From Aerococcus suis (GTDB taxonomy: Bacteria > Bacillota > Bacilli > Lactobacillales > Aerococcaceae), in contig NZ_FWXK01000002.1 in NCBI RefSeq assembly GCF_900176325.1, positions 62,001 through 126,000 on the forward strand: a DNA stretch of 64,000 nucleotides, read 5' to 3'. Under the pieces are notes generated by a model. That model saw only the letters and a list, made by a program, of their open reading frames with translations. It had not been told where the DNA came from and made no database searches. Numbering within the stretch: position 1 is the stretch's first letter; every line of letters begins with the position of its first letter. Both the position numbers and the translations under genes were made by a program. Positions 18,024 through 27,489 of the stretch are shown here, piece after piece.

Positions 18024-18635
18024 ATGAAGTATTATGCTGTCCGCAAAGGTCGCCAAAAAGGAATTTTTACCTCATGGCCTGAATGTCAAAAGCAAGTGAG
18101 TGGTTTTAAAGGCGCGGAATTTAAAAGTTTCAAAACCAAATCAGAAGCACAAACGTATTTAAATCAAACCAATTCCCTTCAAAATCATCAACAACAAACA
18201 TCTATGACGAAAGAAGATGCCTTAGTCGTATATGTGGATGGTAGTTATGATCAAAGGCTTAAACGTTATGGTTATGGTGGGGTGATTATTTATCAAAATC
18301 AGGAAACGACCTTCCAAGGTAGTGGTACGGAAGCTGATTTGATTGTTATGCGTAATGTTGCGGGTGAACTTTTAGGAGCTATGCGTGCTGTGTCAATTGC
18401 GGAAAAGATTGAAGCTCCTAGTATTATTATTTACCACGATTATGCCGGAATCGCTAAATGGGCGACTGGCGACTGGCGAGCAAATAAATCTGCCACTCAA
18501 TATTATCAGCAATTTATGCAAAAACATGCTCAAAACTTGACGATTCATTTTGAAAAGGTAGCAGCACACACGGGTGACTATTATAATGAACAAGCAGATC
18601 AATTAGCTAAGGAAGCGGTGCGCAATGCATTATAG
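18024..18635 (+). CDS. rnhA: Ribonuclease H1 with N-terminal hybrid-binding domain
   Basis: This enzyme cuts the RNA strand of RNA-DNA hybrids. The N-terminus (MKYYAVRKGRQKGIF...) is the small hybrid-binding domain (viroplasmin/HBD) of eukaryotic-type RNase H1. The catalytic RNase H fold follows after a glutamine-rich linker, with the four acidic residues in VYVDGSY (about D70), GELLGA, YHDYAG and NEQADQLA. It is 203 aa from ATG 18024, which has GAGAGGTG 8 bases upstream; an earlier in-frame ATG at 18006 has no site. The stop lies 10 bases before the preferred lspA start. Confidence 0.92.
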   Translation: MKYYAVRKGRQKGIFTSWPECQKQVSGFKGAEFKSFKTKSEAQTYLNQTNSLQNHQQQTSMTKEDALVVYVDGSYDQRLKRYGYGGVIIYQNQETTFQGSGTEADLIVMRNVAGELLGAMRAVSIAEKIEAPSIIIYHDYAGIAKWATGDWRANKSATQYYQQFMQKHAQNLTIHFEKVAAHTGDYYNEQADQLAKEAVRNAL

Positions 18636-18645
18636 GAACAAAAAT

Positions 18646-19107
18646 ATGATTATTCAGTATGTGCTTATATTTGGACTTGTTTTATTAGATCAACTTGTTA
18701 AATGGTGGACAGTATCTAATTTACCGTTATATACTGATCAATCTATTATTGATAATATCTTATCGCTATTCTATATTCAAAACGATGGCGCAGCTTGGGG
18801 AATTTTAAGCGGTCAAATGTGGTTATTTTATATTATAACGGTTGTTGTTATTATTGGATTATTTTATATGCTACATACAGATGGAAAACAACATGTTCTC
18901 TTGCGAACTGCTCTAAGTTTCCTAATAGGAGGCGCGATTGGGAATTTTATCGATCGTCTACATTTAAATTATGTGATTGATATGTTTCGATTAAAATTCA
19001 TTAATTTTCCAATTTTTAATATTGCTGATGTCGCACTTACTATTGGTGTTATATTACTCATTTTCTACGTTTTCTTTGGAAATCATGAATTGGAGGAAAG
19101 TGAATGA
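18646..19107 (+). CDS. lspA: Lipoprotein signal peptidase LspA
   Basis: LspA is the membrane aspartyl protease that removes signal peptides from prolipoproteins. Four hydrophobic segments are visible, with DQLVKWW after the first, NDGAAWGIL after the first loop, and the catalytic aspartates in FIDRLH...VIDMF and FNIADVAL. From ATG 18646 (TAGGAA seven bases upstream) it is 153 aa, matching the family and placing the first helix at the very N-terminus. An in-frame ATG at 18625, overlapping rnhA, would add seven residues and also has a plausible site. Its end overlaps the next gene by four bases. Confidence 0.94.
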   Translation: MIIQYVLIFGLVLLDQLVKWWTVSNLPLYTDQSIIDNILSLFYIQNDGAAWGILSGQMWLFYIITVVVIIGLFYMLHTDGKQHVLLRTALSFLIGGAIGNFIDRLHLNYVIDMFRLKFINFPIFNIADVALTIGVILLIFYVFFGNHELEESE

Positions 19108-20036
19108 AATATAAGGTCAGTCTTAATGCTCAAGGTCAGCGTCTGGATCGATTCTTGACAGATGAAACTATTAGTGAAAGTCGAACGACAATCAAAGAGT
19201 GGATAAAAAAGGGGTTTGTCACTGTAAATCAACAACAAGAAAAAAGTAGTTATAAAGTGATAGAAGGAGACAAAATTGAAGTTTGTCTTCCAAAAGAGAG
19301 TCAGGACACGCCATTATTATCTCCAGAACCTATGGATTTAGATATTGTCTATGAAGATACGGATATTATTGTTGTCAATAAGCCGCAAAATTTAGTCGTA
19401 CATCCATCACCTAATCATTTGAATCATACTTTAGTGAATGGATTACTCGACCATGTGTTAAAACACCACGAGCAGTTAGCGGATAGCCCGAATGGTGAAT
19501 ATCGCCCCGGAATTGTTCATCGTATTGATAAAGATACTTCAGGACTTTTAGTCGTTGCTAAAACAGAACTTGCTTTAGAGAATTTGACTAATCAAGTGTC
19601 TAATCATTCGATGTCGCGAAAATATATGGCGCTAGTTTATGGTGATATAGCAGAGGAATCTGGTCAAATCAACGTGCCTATAAAACGTCATCCTGTTGAT
19701 CGCTTACGCTATGAAGGGCATCCTGAAGGGCGCCAAGCATTAACTTATTTCAAAGTATTGGAACGCTTTAATCAATTTACGCTACTTGAACTATCGTTAG
19801 CAACTGGACGGACTCATCAAATCCGTGTCCATTTACAATTTATCAATCATCCCGTCGCTGATGACCCATTATATTCTAGAGATCATAAGCAGCAGTTTTT
19901 TACAACAAATGGTCAGTTATTACATGCGTATCAACTCACTTTAAATCATCCACGTTCTGGTGAATTAATGACTTTTGAAGCTGATTTACCTTACACGTAT
20001 CAAAGTATATTAGAAAATTTACGTCATGAGATATAA
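19104..20036 (+). CDS. RluD-family 23S rRNA pseudouridine synthase
   Basis: A pseudouridine synthase of the RluA/RluD class that isomerises uridines in large-subunit rRNA. An S4 RNA-binding domain fills about residues 1-65. The catalytic domain begins near 78 and carries HRIDKDTSGLLVVAK with the catalytic aspartate at 142, then LATGRTHQIRVH. At 310 aa it has the family length. It starts in a 4-base ATGA overlap with lspA, the conserved lspA-rluD arrangement of Firmicutes, where the gene is called ylyB. The exact target uridines cannot be told from sequence. Confidence 0.93.
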   Translation: MKYKVSLNAQGQRLDRFLTDETISESRTTIKEWIKKGFVTVNQQQEKSSYKVIEGDKIEVCLPKESQDTPLLSPEPMDLDIVYEDTDIIVVNKPQNLVVHPSPNHLNHTLVNGLLDHVLKHHEQLADSPNGEYRPGIVHRIDKDTSGLLVVAKTELALENLTNQVSNHSMSRKYMALVYGDIAEESGQINVPIKRHPVDRLRYEGHPEGRQALTYFKVLERFNQFTLLELSLATGRTHQIRVHLQFINHPVADDPLYSRDHKQQFFTTNGQLLHAYQLTLNHPRSGELMTFEADLPYTYQSILENLRHEI

Positions 20037-20068
20037 AAAAGTTTTCTCACGTAAATTTAATAATTGCT

Positions 20069-20097
20069 TTGCAAAACAGGAATGAATTTAGTAGAAT
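20069..20097 (+). promoter_or_regulatory. Putative promoter of the yneF-like gene
   Basis: TTGCAA (20069-20074) and TAGAAT (20092-20097) are 17 bases apart, 33 bases before the coding start. Confidence 0.55.
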
Positions 20098-20129
20098 GAT
20101 ATGGTGATAGAATAGAGAGGGGATTTTGA

Positions 20130-20357
20130 ATGACTACTGGAGCATGGATTTTTGTTGCAATCATTACATTTATTTTAGGCATGGTTGCGGGATTCTTCAT
20201 TTCACGTAAATATATGATTAAATATTTTGAAGAAAACCCACCAATTTCAGAAGATATGATACGAGCAATGATGGCACAAATGGGGCAAAAGCCATCAGCT
20301 AAACGTGTTCGTCAAATTTCGCAATCAATGCGTAGTGTAGGAAATAAACGTAAATAA
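20130..20357 (+). CDS. YneF-family small membrane protein
   Basis: A 75-aa protein with one N-terminal membrane helix (about residues 5-24) ending in FFISRKYM, then a conserved cytoplasmic tail with NPPISEDMIRAMMAQMG and a basic C-terminus. This pattern is the UPF0154/YneF family, widespread in Firmicutes and without an assigned function. The ATG follows GAGAGGGG. It has its own promoter and terminator, so it is a single-gene unit. Confidence 0.9.
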   Translation: MTTGAWIFVAIITFILGMVAGFFISRKYMIKYFEENPPISEDMIRAMMAQMGQKPSAKRVRQISQSMRSVGNKRK

Positions 20358-20368
20358 TAAAATCTTTT

Positions 20369-20400
20369 AAGCCGAGACCCTGTGTTTCGGCTTTATTTTT
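20369..20400 (+). terminator. Intrinsic terminator after the yneF-like gene
   Basis: AAGCCGA (20369-20375) pairs with TCGGCTT (20387-20393), followed by TATTTTT. Confidence 0.8.
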
Positions 20401-20421
20401 CTTCTTGGAGGGGTGAAAACT

Positions 20422-22200
20422 ATGTTTTCAATATTTAAAAAACTGAGTTGGTTTTTCAAACTAAGATGGAAGTCTTATCTCTTTGGTGTAACTGCTCTGA
20501 TTACTTGCGCCATTTTAACGGCAGCCACACCTAAAATTGTTGGTAATGTGATTGACCAAATGGCTAGCGGACAATTAACAATGTCAACCCTTCTTATGCA
20601 AGTTGGGATTATTTTAGTTTTTGGATTAATTATGTATGTTTTACGTTTTGGATGGCGCTCGGCTATCTTTGGAAATTCAACGATTCTAGAGTCTATTATG
20701 CGTAATCGCTTATTTCATCATTTTACGCAAATGGATAATACATTTTTCCATAAATATCGTACCGGAGATTTGATGGCTCATGCGACTAACGACTTAGCTG
20801 CCTTACGATTTGTTGCAGGTGGTGGGATCTTGACCCTAACAGATTCCATTTCAATCAGTGCCATTACTATTTTCTCGATGCTAGTCCTAATTGATTGGAA
20901 ATTAACAGTATTAACGATTATTCCTTTCCCATTACTAATTATTAGTTCGCGTTATTTAGGGCAACGAATGAATCGAAGTTATAAAAAATCATTAGAAGCA
21001 TTTTCACGACTAAATGATCGCGTACAAGAAACTGTCTCTGGAATGAAAGTGGTTAAAGCTTTTGGGGAAGAGAAAGAGTTCAATCAAGATTTTCAGGATG
21101 ATGTTCAAGGTATCATTCGAGCAAATAAAAAAGTTTATACTCTGGAATCTGGGTATAACCCAATTAATCAAATTATTATTGGTTTAACGTATGTTTTAAC
21201 TTTATTTGTCGGGACATTCTTTGTCCAATCTGGACGAATTTCAATTGGGGATTTGGTTGCTTACTTTTCTTATTTAGGAAATATGACGTGGCCATTACTG
21301 GCTGTAGGTAATTTAGTTAACACTCTAGAACGTGGTAGTGCGAGTTGGGACCGTGTCGCTGCCTTATTAGAAGAAACGTCAGCAGTCGTTGAAAAGGAAG
21401 ATGCTTTATCAGGTCCCGTATCAGGTGATATTCATTTTGCTATTGAAGATTTTGCTTATCCAGATGGAGATGGCGACGATCATATTCAGAACGTTCACTT
21501 TGATTTGCCAGTTGGAGAAACATTAGGAGTTGTCGGTAAAACTGGTAGTGGGAAAACCACGTTGTTTAAATTGATGCTCCGCCAATACGATAATTATCAA
21601 GGCCAAATAACTTATGGAGGCGTTGATTTACGAAATTACCAACTGCAAGCTCTGTCACAAGCTTTTGGATATGTTCCACAAGATAATTTCTTATTTTCAA
21701 CGACTATTCGGGATAATATTCGGTTTTCAAATCCAGAATTGCCACAGTCTGAAGTTGAGAAGTATGCTAAATTGGCAGATATTCATGATGATATTATGTC
21801 ATTTCCTGAAGGCTATGATACTGAAGTTGGGGAACGAGGCGTTTCTTTATCAGGTGGACAGAAACAACGGATCTCAATTGCTCGCGCTTTAGCGGTGGAG
21901 CCAGAGTATCTTATTTTAGATGATGCCTTGTCTGCTGTGGATGCACAAACTGAAGAACGTATTTTAGCTAATTTGAAAACTTATCGAAACGAACAAACCA
22001 CAATTATTGCGGCTCATCGTTTAAGTTCTGTAATGCATGCTAAAGAAATAATTGTGATGGATAATGGTCAAGTTTCTCAAAGAGGAACTCATAGTCAACT
22101 TGTTAATCAGTCAGGTTGGTATCGAGAAACCTATAATAAACAACAGTTACAAGCTAAGTTAGGTGAGGAGGAAATTAGTGATGAAAACAACAACAACTAA
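20422..22200 (+). CDS. Heterodimeric ABC exporter, subunit 1 (degenerate Walker B)
   Basis: A half transporter of the multidrug/lipid exporter class: an N-terminal six-helix membrane domain (about 1-320) and an ATPase domain. Walker A is GKTGSGKTT near 372-380 and the signature LSGGQKQR is intact. The Walker B runs LILDDALSAVD, so the catalytic glutamate is an aspartate. This is the hallmark of the non-hydrolysing site in heterodimers such as BmrC/BmrD (YheI/YheH) and TM287/288. ATG 20422 has GGAGGGG nine bases upstream; a GTG at 20413 abuts that site and is unlikely. The gene overlaps subunit 2 by 20 bases. Substrate unknown. Confidence 0.92.
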   Translation: MFSIFKKLSWFFKLRWKSYLFGVTALITCAILTAATPKIVGNVIDQMASGQLTMSTLLMQVGIILVFGLIMYVLRFGWRSAIFGNSTILESIMRNRLFHHFTQMDNTFFHKYRTGDLMAHATNDLAALRFVAGGGILTLTDSISISAITIFSMLVLIDWKLTVLTIIPFPLLIISSRYLGQRMNRSYKKSLEAFSRLNDRVQETVSGMKVVKAFGEEKEFNQDFQDDVQGIIRANKKVYTLESGYNPINQIIIGLTYVLTLFVGTFFVQSGRISIGDLVAYFSYLGNMTWPLLAVGNLVNTLERGSASWDRVAALLEETSAVVEKEDALSGPVSGDIHFAIEDFAYPDGDGDDHIQNVHFDLPVGETLGVVGKTGSGKTTLFKLMLRQYDNYQGQITYGGVDLRNYQLQALSQAFGYVPQDNFLFSTTIRDNIRFSNPELPQSEVEKYAKLADIHDDIMSFPEGYDTEVGERGVSLSGGQKQRISIARALAVEPEYLILDDALSAVDAQTEERILANLKTYRNEQTTIIAAHRLSSVMHAKEIIVMDNGQVSQRGTHSQLVNQSGWYRETYNKQQLQAKLGEEEISDENNNN

Positions 22201-23962
22201 AACCTCTTTCTCTTTAAAAGAGCAGTGGCAAATTTTTAAAATGTTGATAGCTTTTACGAAGGGCTATCGAGGACAATTTTTAATGTCTTTTATCGCTATG
22301 GCTGGTGTCAGCGGAATTGCAGCTTACTTACCTGTTGTTATTCAACAATATATGGATAATTACTTGCGAATGGGTAATGCGACTTTGATGATTACCATCC
22401 GGGTGAGCTTATTTTATTTAGTACTGACCATTTTGAAATCTATTTTTGAATATGTACAAAATTATTTGTTTCAAATGGCTTCGGAACGAACAGTAGGAGA
22501 TATTAGGGATACATTATTTGATCATGTTATTAAGCTTGGAATGCGTTATTTTGATCAGGTACCCAATGGGACCGTTGTTTCTAGAGTAACCAATGATACT
22601 GAAACAATTATTGAATTTTGGAACGTTTTCCTAAATCTTTTTAATGGTTTGTTTAACGTTATCGCTGTGGGTATTGCTATGTTTACTCTTGATTGGGAAT
22701 TAGCGTTAATGTTTACCGCTTTTCTACCAATTATTTTATTGTTAGTCTATATTTATCAACGCTATAGTACGCGTATTTATAGTCAAATGCGGGAATCCTT
22801 AAGTCGATTAAATGCACGACTAAGTGAGTCGATTTCTGGTATAAATATTATTCAAGCATTTGCTCAAGAAAAACGAATGATGGCAGAATTTGATACGGTG
22901 AATCAAGAATATGTCGTTGCTAGAAAAGCAATGTTTAAAATGGATGCTCTACTTTTAATGCCAGCAATTAATCTAATTGAGGCTTCAGCACTTGCTTTAG
23001 TATTATTTGTTTTAGGTCGTCAGCAAATCATAGATGCTTCTGTTGAAATCGGAGTTATCTATGCGTTTACTTCTTATTCTAAATCATTCTTCCATCCTTT
23101 AGGTCAAATGATTGATAGTTTAAGTATTTTCCAAGATGGCATTGTTTCCGGTTCACGAATTAAAGAAGTTTTAAATTACCAAGAAATGGCGCCTACGTCT
23201 TTACCTGGAGCAAGTGCTCATATCACTGACGGAGAAATTAGTGTTCGAGATCTATCATTCTCATATGATGGTGAAAAATCTGTATTAAAAAATATTAATT
23301 TTGATGTTAAACCCGGTCAAACTCTAGCATTAGTTGGCCAAACTGGATCAGGTAAGTCATCAATTATTAATGTTCTTATGCGGTTTTATGAGTTTTCTCA
23401 TGGTAAGGTAATGATTGACGGTCATGACATTAAAGAGATTCCAATTGAAGAATTACGTGCTAAAATGGGATTAGTTTTACAAGATAGTTTTATGTTTTAT
23501 GGAGATATTGCGAATAATATTACACTGCATAAAGATTATAATGATGAATATATTCAAGCAGCTGCTCAGTTCGTAAAAGCTGATGACTTTATTCGTGCGA
23601 TTGACGGTAATTACCATGCTCGAGTCATTGAAGGTGGAGATGCGTTTTCTACGGGGCAAAATCAATTAATTAGTTTTGCGCGAACGATTATTCGCGAACC
23701 TAAAATATTAATCTTAGATGAAGCGACAGCTAATATTGATACCGCTACTGAACAAAAAATTCAATCTGGTTTAGATAATATGCGTCGTGGTCGAACAACG
23801 ATTATTATTGCTCATCGTCTCTCAACGATTAAAGATGCGGATAAAATTTTAGTTTTACGACATGGTGAAATTATTGAGTCAGGAACTCATGATGAATTGA
23901 TTGCAGCTGGAGGAACTTATCACGATATGTATCAATTACAAACTTACCAAAAAGATGAATAG
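22181..23962 (+). CDS. Heterodimeric ABC exporter, subunit 2 (active site Walker B)
   Basis: The partner half transporter, 593 aa. A six-helix membrane domain is followed by an ATPase with Walker A GQTGSGKSS near 385-393 and a canonical Walker B LILDEATANID with the catalytic glutamate. Its signature is altered to FSTGQNQ, so it pairs with the degenerate Walker B of subunit 1 to form the inactive site, while the other site stays active. ATG 22181 follows GGAGGAAA; an earlier in-frame start at 22163 lacks a site. The 20-base overlap with subunit 1 suggests coupled translation in equal amounts. Confidence 0.93.
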   Translation: MKTTTTKTSFSLKEQWQIFKMLIAFTKGYRGQFLMSFIAMAGVSGIAAYLPVVIQQYMDNYLRMGNATLMITIRVSLFYLVLTILKSIFEYVQNYLFQMASERTVGDIRDTLFDHVIKLGMRYFDQVPNGTVVSRVTNDTETIIEFWNVFLNLFNGLFNVIAVGIAMFTLDWELALMFTAFLPIILLLVYIYQRYSTRIYSQMRESLSRLNARLSESISGINIIQAFAQEKRMMAEFDTVNQEYVVARKAMFKMDALLLMPAINLIEASALALVLFVLGRQQIIDASVEIGVIYAFTSYSKSFFHPLGQMIDSLSIFQDGIVSGSRIKEVLNYQEMAPTSLPGASAHITDGEISVRDLSFSYDGEKSVLKNINFDVKPGQTLALVGQTGSGKSSIINVLMRFYEFSHGKVMIDGHDIKEIPIEELRAKMGLVLQDSFMFYGDIANNITLHKDYNDEYIQAAAQFVKADDFIRAIDGNYHARVIEGGDAFSTGQNQLISFARTIIREPKILILDEATANIDTATEQKIQSGLDNMRRGRTTIIIAHRLSTIKDADKILVLRHGEIIESGTHDELIAAGGTYHDMYQLQTYQKDE

Positions 23963-23972
23963 AAGGTGACCT

Positions 23973-24635
23973 ATGTTATATAAATTTTTACTTTGGATAA
24001 TTCGTGGCCTCATTCGCATCGTCAATGGGAAGGGACATTTTGAATATCATGAAGATTATAACCCAGATGCGACATATGTCGTAGTGGCTCCTCATCGCAG
24101 TCTGCTGGATCCTATTATTATCGCTAAAGCACTTTATCCTAAGCAAGTCGCTTATATTGGAAAAAAAGAGTTGTTTAGTAATAAATTTATGTCTTGGGTT
24201 TTCAATTCAGTAAATGTTATCCCTGTTGATCGTGATAAACCAGGTGTCAGTACAATAAAAAATGCTGTTCGAGTATTAAAAGACGGAGACAAGCATGTGG
24301 GAATTTTCCCAACTGGCTCACGATTTTCTGATGAAATTAAACCAGGATCAGGAAAAATTGCCAAAATGGGTAATGTTGACTTATTACCGGTCACTTATCA
24401 AGGACCAATTAAAATTTCTGGTCTTTTTAGTCACAAAAAAGCGAATCGGGTGAAATGTCGGGTAGGAAAACCCATTGCTCTTCCTGACGGAAAACGTTTA
24501 ACAAAAGATGATATGAAAATAGTTAGTCAAGAAATTGCTGAATCATTTGCTGAAAATGATGCGCAATTAGATCCCGAGTATACTTATGATGTTGAAAAAA
24601 TGCGTGCAGAGTATGAAGCTAGAAAGGCTAAATAA
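23973..24635 (+). CDS. plsC: PlsC-type 1-acylglycerol-3-phosphate acyltransferase
   Basis: This family adds the second acyl chain to make phosphatidic acid at the membrane. The catalytic HX4D motif is HRSLLD (H41, D46). Block III reads FPTGSRF instead of the textbook FPEGTRS, a variant I associate with lactobacillal homologues. A hydrophobic stretch at residues 1-17 is probably the membrane anchor. It is 220 aa, starts after AAGGTGA, lies 10 bases after the exporter and touches the next ABC gene without a gap, so four genes probably share a transcript. A related acyltransferase specificity is possible. Confidence 0.87.
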   Translation: MLYKFLLWIIRGLIRIVNGKGHFEYHEDYNPDATYVVVAPHRSLLDPIIIAKALYPKQVAYIGKKELFSNKFMSWVFNSVNVIPVDRDKPGVSTIKNAVRVLKDGDKHVGIFPTGSRFSDEIKPGSGKIAKMGNVDLLPVTYQGPIKISGLFSHKKANRVKCRVGKPIALPDGKRLTKDDMKIVSQEIAESFAENDAQLDPEYTYDVEKMRAEYEARKAK

Positions 24636-27368
24636 ATGTTAGAGTTAAAAAATATTGCGAAATCATATACGACAGGTAATTTTACTCAGAAAGCATTAGA
24701 TGATGTCTCTCTTTCCTTCCGTCAAAATGAATTTGTTTCTATTTTGGGACCATCAGGATCAGGGAAAACAACATTATTAAATATTATTGGTGGTTTGGAT
24801 CAATATGATAGTGGGGATTTACTGATTGATGGTCAATCAACAAAAGATTATTCTAATCGTGATTGGGATACCTATCGTAATTACTCCATCGGTTTTGTTT
24901 TCCAATCTTATAATTTAATTCCCCATCAATCAGTGCTGAATAATGTTATTTTAGCTCTAAAGCTAGGTGGCTTATCAAAAAGCGAGCAAAAAACTAAAGC
25001 AACCAAAGCTTTAGAAGAGGTTGGGTTGGGTGACCATATTCACAAAAAGCCTAATCAGTTGTCGGGAGGACAAATGCAACGGGTTGCAATTGCGAGAGCT
25101 CTAGTCAATGATCCTGAAATAATCTTAGCTGATGAACCGACTGGAGCACTTGATTCTAAGACGTCGACAGCAATTATGGATTTATTACAACAGGTGGCTA
25201 AAGACCGATTAGTCATTATGGTAACCCATGATCCTGAACTGGCTCATAATTATTCTACTCGGATTGTTCAGCTTCATGATGGGGTCATCACTGCTGACTC
25301 AGACCCTTATGAAATCAAGCAGCATTTAGCAGGTAATCCCCCTAAAAAACAGTCAGGAATGTCATTTTTGACGGCTTTAGGATTGAGTTTTAATAATTTA
25401 TGGGACAAAAAAGCACGAACACTATTAACTGCTTTTGCGGGTTCGATAGGGATTATTGGAATTGCCCTTATTTTAGCGTTAACGAATGGTGTCAGTCAGT
25501 ATATTACTGATGTTCAAGAAGACACGTTAGCTTCATACCCTTTAACTATTAATTCAGAAGAAATGGATATTTCTTCCTTTGTTAATATGGGGGAATCTTT
25601 TTCGAAAGAGTTTGAAGAAGAAGCTAACAAAGGATTTAGTGATGTCCGTATCTCAACGATGGGATTAGAAGCTGAACAACAATTTAATGCAGGGTTGCAG
25701 GAGAATGATTTAAAATCATTTAAATCATTTTTAGAGAAGGATAACGGTATCCAAGAAGCTATTGGGAAAAATGGTGTGAATTATACCTATCCATTAAAAT
25801 TTAAGGCATTTACTGAAGATGAAGATAATCAGTGGATTGATACTGATACGGTCATGGATGATGATAAGCAAAGTAATCAGTTTTCATTTGACTTTACTAA
25901 CCAGGATGAAAATGGAAAATACTTTAATCAATTAACATCATCAAGTGATGCGGTTATTAGTCCGATGATTAAAGATACCTATGATTTAGTAGATGGTCAA
26001 TGGCCATCTCAAGCAAATCAAGTGGTGTTAATTTTACTTCCTGATTATTCATTATTACCTGAAGATGCGGTTTCGATTGGTTTAATGACAAAAAGCGAGT
26101 ATGATGATTTGAACTCGACGATTGATTCAGGAGATGAGGTTAAAGGGCCACGCTATAGTAGTGATGAAGTGATAGGACATAAATATTATCTCTATCCTGA
26201 AGCGATGAATTATACGAAACAATCAAATCAAACTTTTGAACGCGAGGACGAGTTACCCAATAAAGATAAAATAAAATCAGATGGTATTGAATTAGAAATC
26301 AGTGGGATTATTGCACCTAAAGAAACCGATTCAGCTGGTCCTGTTAGAGGGCCAATTGCTTATACGTCAGATTTAACAGATGAATTTAAGCAAGTGACAA
26401 ATAATAGTTCCGTTGTTAAGCAACAGTCAGAAAATGTTGACACAAATGTTTTGACTGGATTACCGTTTGAAGCGAAAGATGATAATGAAAAAGCAGAACA
26501 AGGGAAGGATTACTTAGAAAACCTTACTGATACTGAAAAAGTTATGGCTTATTTCAAGTATGTAGGTGACAATGAAGAGGCTAATCATACAGCTAATGAT
26601 TCCGCCAATGCTATGGATTTATCTATGTTACAAGCGGATGATGAGGAAGATGATGTTAAGAATAGTCCACTCATTGGATTATTTGACGAATGGGTGGATA
26701 ATCAAGCATCTAAAGACGATTTCATCCAAGTTTATCATGATGAATTAGCCGATTATAATTATGAAGACAATATGAAAAACTTTGGTGCTATTCATGATGA
26801 TCAACCTGAAAGTATAGATATCTATACCGATTCATTTGATCAAAAAGATCAATTATCTGATGCTATTGAGCGGTATAATGATGAAGCGAAAGACGGAAAA
26901 GAAATTACCTATACGGATTTTGTCGGTTTATTAACGACTTCCATCGCCTCTATTATTAATGTTATTGCTTATGTTTTAATCGGATTCGTGTCTATTTCAT
27001 TAATTGTATCAGCGATTATGATTGGCATTATTACTTATATTTCTGTTCAAGAACGAACGAAAGAAATCGGTGTATTACGTGCTTTAGGGGCAAGCAAACG
27101 AAATACGACAACAATGTTTGTTGCTGAAAACTTATTAATTGGAATTACTTCTGGAGCTGTCGGTGTGGGAATTTCTTATTTAGTGATTTTTACAGCTAAT
27201 TATGTGATTCATCATGTCTTTAACCATCCAGAAATATCAGCCTACTTAGGTTGGAAAGCAGTCATTGCTCTTATTGTATTAGCAACCATTATTACAGTCA
27301 TTGGTGGTCTGTATCCCGCTCGTTCAGCTGCGAAAAAAGATCCGGTAACTGCTTTACGAACCGAATAA
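24636..27368 (+). CDS. MacB/FtsX-like ABC protein with fused ATPase and permease
   Basis: One 910-aa chain joins an N-terminal ATPase to a permease. Walker [10 protein letters not shown] is at 38-46, the signature LSGGQMQR near 141-148 and Walker [12 protein letters not shown] near 160-170. The first membrane helix is near 264-285. An acidic region of nearly 500 residues, predicted outside the cell, separates it from three C-terminal helices (from about 768), with the FtsX-type [11 protein letters not shown] motif between helices 2 and 3. Proteins of this type act as mechanotransmitters, often in lipoprotein or antimicrobial-peptide responses. The ATG abuts the plsC stop. No sensor kinase gene is nearby. 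Substrate unknown. Confidence 0.9.
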   Translation: MLELKNIAKSYTTGNFTQKALDDVSLSFRQNEFVSILGPSGSGKTTLLNIIGGLDQYDSGDLLIDGQSTKDYSNRDWDTYRNYSIGFVFQSYNLIPHQSVLNNVILALKLGGLSKSEQKTKATKALEEVGLGDHIHKKPNQLSGGQMQRVAIARALVNDPEIILADEPTGALDSKTSTAIMDLLQQVAKDRLVIMVTHDPELAHNYSTRIVQLHDGVITADSDPYEIKQHLAGNPPKKQSGMSFLTALGLSFNNLWDKKARTLLTAFAGSIGIIGIALILALTNGVSQYITDVQEDTLASYPLTINSEEMDISSFVNMGESFSKEFEEEANKGFSDVRISTMGLEAEQQFNAGLQENDLKSFKSFLEKDNGIQEAIGKNGVNYTYPLKFKAFTEDEDNQWIDTDTVMDDDKQSNQFSFDFTNQDENGKYFNQLTSSSDAVISPMIKDTYDLVDGQWPSQANQVVLILLPDYSLLPEDAVSIGLMTKSEYDDLNSTIDSGDEVKGPRYSSDEVIGHKYYLYPEAMNYTKQSNQTFEREDELPNKDKIKSDGIELEISGIIAPKETDSAGPVRGPIAYTSDLTDEFKQVTNNSSVVKQQSENVDTNVLTGLPFEAKDDNEKAEQGKDYLENLTDTEKVMAYFKYVGDNEEANHTANDSANAMDLSMLQADDEEDDVKNSPLIGLFDEWVDNQASKDDFIQVYHDELADYNYEDNMKNFGAIHDDQPESIDIYTDSFDQKDQLSDAIERYNDEAKDGKEITYTDFVGLLTTSIASIINVIAYVLIGFVSISLIVSAIMIGIITYISVQERTKEIGVLRALGASKRNTTTMFVAENLLIGITSGAVGVGISYLVIFTANYVIHHVFNHPEISAYLGWKAVIALIVLATIITVIGGLYPARSAAKKDPVTALRTE

Positions 27369-27378
27369 TCCAATCTTT

Positions 27379-27409
27379 AAAGAAGATGGTTTTTGCCATC
27401 TTCTTTTTT
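27379..27409 (+). terminator. Intrinsic terminator after the ABC cluster
   Basis: AAAGAAGATGG (27379-27389) pairs with CCATCTTCTTT (27396-27406), followed by a T-run. It closes the exporter-plsC-ABC unit. An extended -10 (TGTTATAAT near 27443-27451) before the next gene is a likely promoter. Confidence 0.88.
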
Positions 27410-27489
27410 AAAACGCTGATTTAGGTGTCAAAAGATGACTTATGTTATAATAGTAGAATACTGAAAACGCTAAACAATGGGGTGTAGTC

